64,000 bases of DNA, taken from contig NZ_PCOV01000003.1 in NCBI RefSeq assembly GCF_002979435.1, positions 62,001-126,000 of the forward strand, read 5' to 3'. The notes beneath the pieces were generated by a model, which was given only the letters and a program-made list of their open reading frames with translations, was not told where the DNA came from and did not search any database. Positions within the stretch are counted from its first letter, which is position 1; the number at the start of each line of letters is the position of its first letter. The position numbers were made by a program, and so were the translations under genes. Below, one piece after another: positions 59,546-64,000 of this stretch. This DNA is from Microbacterium sp. MYb66 (GTDB lineage Bacteria > Actinomycetota > Actinomycetes > Actinomycetales > Microbacteriaceae).

Positions 59546-60859
59546 TCAGCGGAGGGCGCCACCCGGAGAGCCGAGCCGTCGCGCCACGACCTCGTCGAGG
59601 GCGGTGTCGAGCGATCGCCAGGCGTCGGCTTCGCGCATGGCCCCGCCGATCCGCTCGGCATTCGCGCGGTAGGACGGGTTCGACAGCACGAGGTCGACCG
59701 CCTTCGCCACCTGCGTCGGTGTCGCGGTGCTCGTGCGCAGGTTCACGCCCGCACCCGACCACCCGACTCGCGCCGAGACCTCGACCTTGTCCTCGGTCTG
59801 CCCCGCGACGACGAGCGGGATCCCGTGCGCGAGCGCCTGCTGAACGCCCCCGTAGCCGCCGTTGGTCACCAGCACATCGACGAGAGGAAGCAGCCGATCG
59901 TAGGGGAGGTACTCGCCGACGCGCACGTTGGCCGGGAGCCTTCCGACCAGCGCATCGGCGGGCCGCCCGCCGGTCGTGACGACGACCAGGACGTCGGATG
60001 CCGCGAGCGCCGTGATCGTCGGCAGGACGAGCTGACCGAAATCGGAGTTGGCGATGGTGCCCTGGGTGACGTGCACGACGGGTCGGGAGCCGTCGAGATC
60101 GGACCACCACGACGGCAGCGGGGCGTCCGACGGCGTCGACGGCAGGGGGCCGGCGAAGTGCACGGACGCCGGCAGGTCGGCGCGCGGATACTCGAACTCC
60201 GGCACCGTGAACTGCACATAGGCGTCGGCGCGGCCGGCCCAATCCAGCACGAAGCCGCCGAGGTCGCGACCGACCTCATGCCGGGCCATCGCGTCTGCCT
60301 CCTTCTGGATGCCGCCGAAGATCACCCGCTCCGCGACCGTGCGGAGGGCGGCGTTGCGCAGCCTTCCGATCGGTCCCCGCAGCGGGGTCACGCCGAGCCC
60401 GAACGGGGCGGTGTCCGTGCTGCGCGCGCCGAGCGGGAAGATGCCGAGCACGACCACGGGGGGCCGCTCGTTCTGCGGCAGCAGCTGCAGGAGCGCGCCG
60501 CCGATGAAGAGCGGCTCGGTGAGGATGGCATCGACGGGATGGGCCTCCAGCTCCGCCCGCACCGCAGCGAGCTGCGCGGCACCGGGCCGCACGAAGAGGT
60601 TGCTCATGTCGAAGCGCAGGGCGGCGGGGCCGGTGAGCCCGATGCGCTCGGGAAAGGCGCCGTCGGCGTCGTCGAGGTCGACATCGGCGGCGGCGGGAAG
60701 CGGAAGGAAGCGCGCGCCGGCCGCGGTCACCCGGTCGGCGTAGCGGCTGCTCGTGAGGAAGCTCACGTCATGACCGCCGGCGATCAGGTGGCGAGCGATC
60801 TGCAGCAGCGGCACGACATGGCCGTGCGCGGGCGTGCAGGTGAGGAGGTAGCTGGACAT
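59546..60859 (-). CDS. Macrolide-type glycosyltransferase (GT1, MGT family)
   Basis: A 437-residue GT-B-fold glycosyltransferase. CTPAHGHVVPLLQIARHLIA is the acceptor-domain start, and PVVHVTQGTIANSDFGQLVL begins the donor domain. VLVTNGGYGGVQQALAHGIPLV is the nucleotide-sugar-binding PSPG-like region. Family members glycosylate macrolides or other hydrophobic acceptors, often inactivating antibiotics. The ATG at 60859 lies close to the divergent TetR gene and an operator-like repeat; a longer start at 60907 is possible. The substrate cannot be read from sequence. Confidence 0.88.
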   Translation of the reverse strand: MSSYLLTCTPAHGHVVPLLQIARHLIAGGHDVSFLTSSRYADRVTAAGARFLPLPAAADVDLDDADGAFPERIGLTGPAALRFDMSNLFVRPGAAQLAAVRAELEAHPVDAILTEPLFIGGALLQLLPQNERPPVVVLGIFPLGARSTDTAPFGLGVTPLRGPIGRLRNAALRTVAERVIFGGIQKEADAMARHEVGRDLGGFVLDWAGRADAYVQFTVPEFEYPRADLPASVHFAGPLPSTPSDAPLPSWWSDLDGSRPVVHVTQGTIANSDFGQLVLPTITALAASDVLVVVTTGGRPADALVGRLPANVRVGEYLPYDRLLPLVDVLVTNGGYGGVQQALAHGIPLVVAGQTEDKVEVSARVGWSGAGVNLRTSTATPTQVAKAVDLVLSNPSYRANAERIGGAMREADAWRSLDTALDEVVARRLGSPGGALR

Positions 60860-60880
60860 GGCGGTTTCTTTCCCTAAGAT

Positions 60881-60903
60881 TGAATGTACCGCTGTAGTAT
60901 TCA
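60881..60903. promoter_or_regulatory. Operator-like inverted repeat between the GT and TetR genes
   Basis: TGAATGTAC...GTAGTATTCA (60881-60903) is an imperfect inverted repeat of about 23 nt. It lies in the 64-nt gap between the divergent genes, in the usual place for a TetR operator. Confidence 0.5.
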
Positions 60904-60923
60904 TCACCCTGATAGGAAAGTCA

Positions 60924-61565
60924 ATGGTTGAGGCAGCTCCTCGCGCCTACCGATCCGAATTGCGCGCCCGCCAGGCGAAGGAGACGCGCGCGCGAATCGT
61001 CGCCGCATCCGCCCAGCTGTTCGCGACGCAGGGCTATCAGGCGACCACCATCGCCGCGATCGCCCGCGAGGCCGGCGTCTCGGCCGAGACCGTGAAGACC
61101 ACGGCTGCGAAGGCCGAGCTCCTGATCGCCGCGTTCGAGGTCACGTTCTCCGGGTCGGAAGCGGCGGAATCACTCACCGACACCGAGGTCGCCGCCGGGA
61201 TCCTCGAGGTGCCGGACGAGGTCTTCCTGGATGCCGTGCTGACGCAGATCACCACGGCGAACGCCCGGGGACACGGCCTGTGGACGGTGCTGCTCGGCGC
61301 GGCTTTGTCCGACCCCGTCGTCGACGAGGCGCTCCGCCGGATCCTGGACAACCGCAGCGCCGACTACCGTCGCCTGGTGTCGGAGCTGGTGCGACGCGGA
61401 ATCGCCCCGCCACGCGCCGACGAGGGCGCGACGGCCGACGCGCTGTCGTTCCTGCTCTCCCCCGAGAGCTACCAGCAGCTGGTCGCCCAGTCCGGCTGGA
61501 CCGGCGACCGATACGCGGCGTGGCTGCGGGCCGCGGTGATCGCGGAGGTCACCGCTGCGGGCTGA
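60924..61565 (+). CDS. TetR-family transcriptional regulator
   Basis: A 213-residue regulator. The TetR helix-turn-helix is at about residues 15-62 (RARQAKETRARIVAASAQLF, then YQATTIAAIAREAGVSAETV). The C-terminus is an all-helical ligand domain. ATG 60924 with AGGAAAG upstream decides the start; an in-frame ATG at 60858 would overlap the divergent gene. It probably represses the divergent glycosyltransferase gene and itself, releasing them when it binds a drug-like ligand. Confidence 0.92.
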   Translation: MVEAAPRAYRSELRARQAKETRARIVAASAQLFATQGYQATTIAAIAREAGVSAETVKTTAAKAELLIAAFEVTFSGSEAAESLTDTEVAAGILEVPDEVFLDAVLTQITTANARGHGLWTVLLGAALSDPVVDEALRRILDNRSADYRRLVSELVRRGIAPPRADEGATADALSFLLSPESYQQLVAQSGWTGDRYAAWLRAAVIAEVTAAG

Positions 61566-61614
61566 CCCGGCAGAGGTGCCCCTTCAGCGAGGGCGGATCG
61601 CACGGCTCGCGGAA

Positions 61615-62007
61615 TCAGCGGCCGAGCCCGAAGTACGCCAGCTCCGCCTCGTTCAGCATCCGTGAGCGGATCAGGAACCGCATCCCCGTCGGGCCCTCGA
61701 CGCTGAAGCCGGCGCCGCGCCCGGGAACGACGTCGATCGTGAGGTGCGTGTACTTCCAGTACTCGAACTGCGACTCCGACATGAACACCTCGACGGGAGC
61801 GTCGAGCCCCACATCGAGCGTGCCGAGCAGCACGTCGCTCGGCCCGGTGATGAACATTCCGACCGGATAGCACATGGGGGCGGAGCCGTCGCAGCATCCG
61901 CCCGACTGGTGGAACATGAGCGGGCCGTGCTGCGCGCTCAGGTCGCGCACGAGGGATGCCGCGGCATCCGTCACGTCCACGCGCTGGTGGGTGCCGATGC
62001 TGACCAT
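61615..62007 (-). CDS. DUF779-family protein
   Basis: A 130-residue protein with the DUF779 pattern: LMFHQSGGCCDGSAPMCYP at 30-48, with a CC and a third Cys, then SESQFEYWKYTHLTIDVVPG and GRGAGFSVEGPTGMRFLIRS. It is commonly encoded next to acetaldehyde dehydrogenases. It starts 64 nt after the dehydrogenase stop. The Cys cluster suggests metal or redox binding; its function is not known. Confidence 0.9.
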   Translation of the reverse strand: MVSIGTHQRVDVTDAAASLVRDLSAQHGPLMFHQSGGCCDGSAPMCYPVGMFITGPSDVLLGTLDVGLDAPVEVFMSESQFEYWKYTHLTIDVVPGRGAGFSVEGPTGMRFLIRSRMLNEAELAYFGLGR

Positions 62008-62071
62008 GGTTCCGCCCTTCGGGGATGGTCCGGGCGGACGCTGAGGGAGCAGCGCCCGCCCGGGGTCGAGA

Positions 62072-63622
<1,551 letters not shown>

Positions 63623-63690
63623 GGGGGTCTCCTTCGACGGGCCGCGCGTCGGTGCGGCGGCTGTCCTCCGAAGGTAGGTCGTGCGACGTT

Positions 63691-63712
63691 GCACCCGGGT
63701 GCGCAACGTTGC
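63691..63712. promoter_or_regulatory. Twin palindromes upstream of the aldehyde dehydrogenase gene
   Basis: GCACCCGGGTGC (63691-63702) is directly followed by GCAACGTTGC (63703-63712); both are perfect palindromes. They lie 69-90 nt upstream of the aldehyde dehydrogenase start and are candidates for regulator binding. Confidence 0.5.
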
Positions 63713-63723
63713 AAGAGGTTGCA

Positions 63724-64000
63724 TCAGTCACGGAGGCCGGTCGCGAACGCCCGGAAACGCTCTGCCATGGCCTCCGGCGCCTCGGCGACCGTGAAGTGTC
63801 CGCCGCGGTCGAGCCGCTCGAAGACGCGCAGGTCGGTGTAGAACTTCCGGGCGAGAGCCTCCGGGAAGTCGTGCTCGTGACGCTGCACGTGGACGGCAGC
63901 GGGAATGTCGACCGGCGGCATCGCCTCCGGGGTGTCCGCCCCTTCGTAGTAGGGACGGAAGGAGGTCGCGATGCTCTGGGTGACCCAGTAGATCATCGCC
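63724..64000 (-). CDS. Epoxide-hydrolase-like alpha/beta hydrolase, C-terminal part (cut by right edge)
   Basis: The last 91 codons of a gene that begins outside the window. [20 protein letters not shown] and the final helix-strand-helix [20 protein letters not shown], with the catalytic-type His of GGHF, match the C-terminus of epoxide hydrolases of the juvenile-hormone or EHN type. The frame is open to the edge. It ends 101 nt upstream of the aldehyde dehydrogenase start and may be in the same transcript, although the palindromes in between argue for separate control. Confidence 0.75.
   Translation of the reverse strand, partial: AMIYWVTQSIATSFRPYYEGADTPEAMPPVDIPAAVHVQRHEHDFPEALARKFYTDLRVFERLDRGGHFTVAEAPEAMAERFRAFATGLRD

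Overview
The window reads as chromosome of a high-GC actinobacterium, most likely Microbacteriaceae and probably Microbacterium. This rests on very high GC with GC-rich third codon positions, many GTG starts and ATGA/GTGA stop-start overlaps, the actinobacterial rpsF-ssb-rpsR-rplI block with dnaB nearby, monoderm lipoproteins and a LAxTG-type sorting signal. The genus is inferred, not proven. No rRNA, tRNA or CRISPR array was recognised.

Region 1 (1-18120) is carbohydrate use. Locus A has an AraC-type regulator, a sugar ABC importer (two permeases and a lipoprotein binding protein) and the start of a GH78 alpha-L-rhamnosidase cut by the left edge. An SDR dehydrogenase and an ECF sigma factor with its membrane partner follow. 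Locus B has a LacI regulator, a second importer, a GH99/WbsX-like enzyme, a complete GH78 and a secreted beta-helix protein. The perfect palindrome CTAAACGTTTAG lies between the diverging binding-protein and beta-helix genes. A one-mismatch copy overlaps the -10 of the lacI-type gene, so locus B looks like one regulon.

Region 2 (about 18160-31660) is a defence island wedged against the 3' end of dnaB, with visibly lower GC in parts. It holds a SIR2-HerA pair (Nezha-type) followed by a small two-helix SLATT-like gene, a giant STAND ATPase with an N-terminal QxK nuclease-like domain, a frameshifted double-HTH gene, an XRE regulator, and a complete qatABCD operon.

Region 3 (31668-43228) has dnaB, a 529-nt gap with two perfect DnaA boxes, two secreted wall-type proteins (the second a long cysteine-free chaplin-like repeat protein ending in an LAMTG sorting signal), a small LRV-like protein, an RND-family transporter with a coiled-coil insertion, and the rplI, rpsR, ssb and rpsF block.

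Region 4 (43484-53571) has a lipoprotein, a siderophore binding protein with two FecCD permeases behind an iron-box-like site (no ATPase here), and a complete Opp/Dpp-type peptide importer diverging from an Lrp/AsnC regulator.

Region 5 (53684-64000) is mixed: a small conserved protein, a type I sulfatase, a GNAT acetyltransferase, two conserved hypothetical proteins, a macrolide-type glycosyltransferase diverging from a TetR regulator, a DUF779 protein with an aldehyde dehydrogenase, and the 3' part of an epoxide-hydrolase-like gene cut by the right edge.
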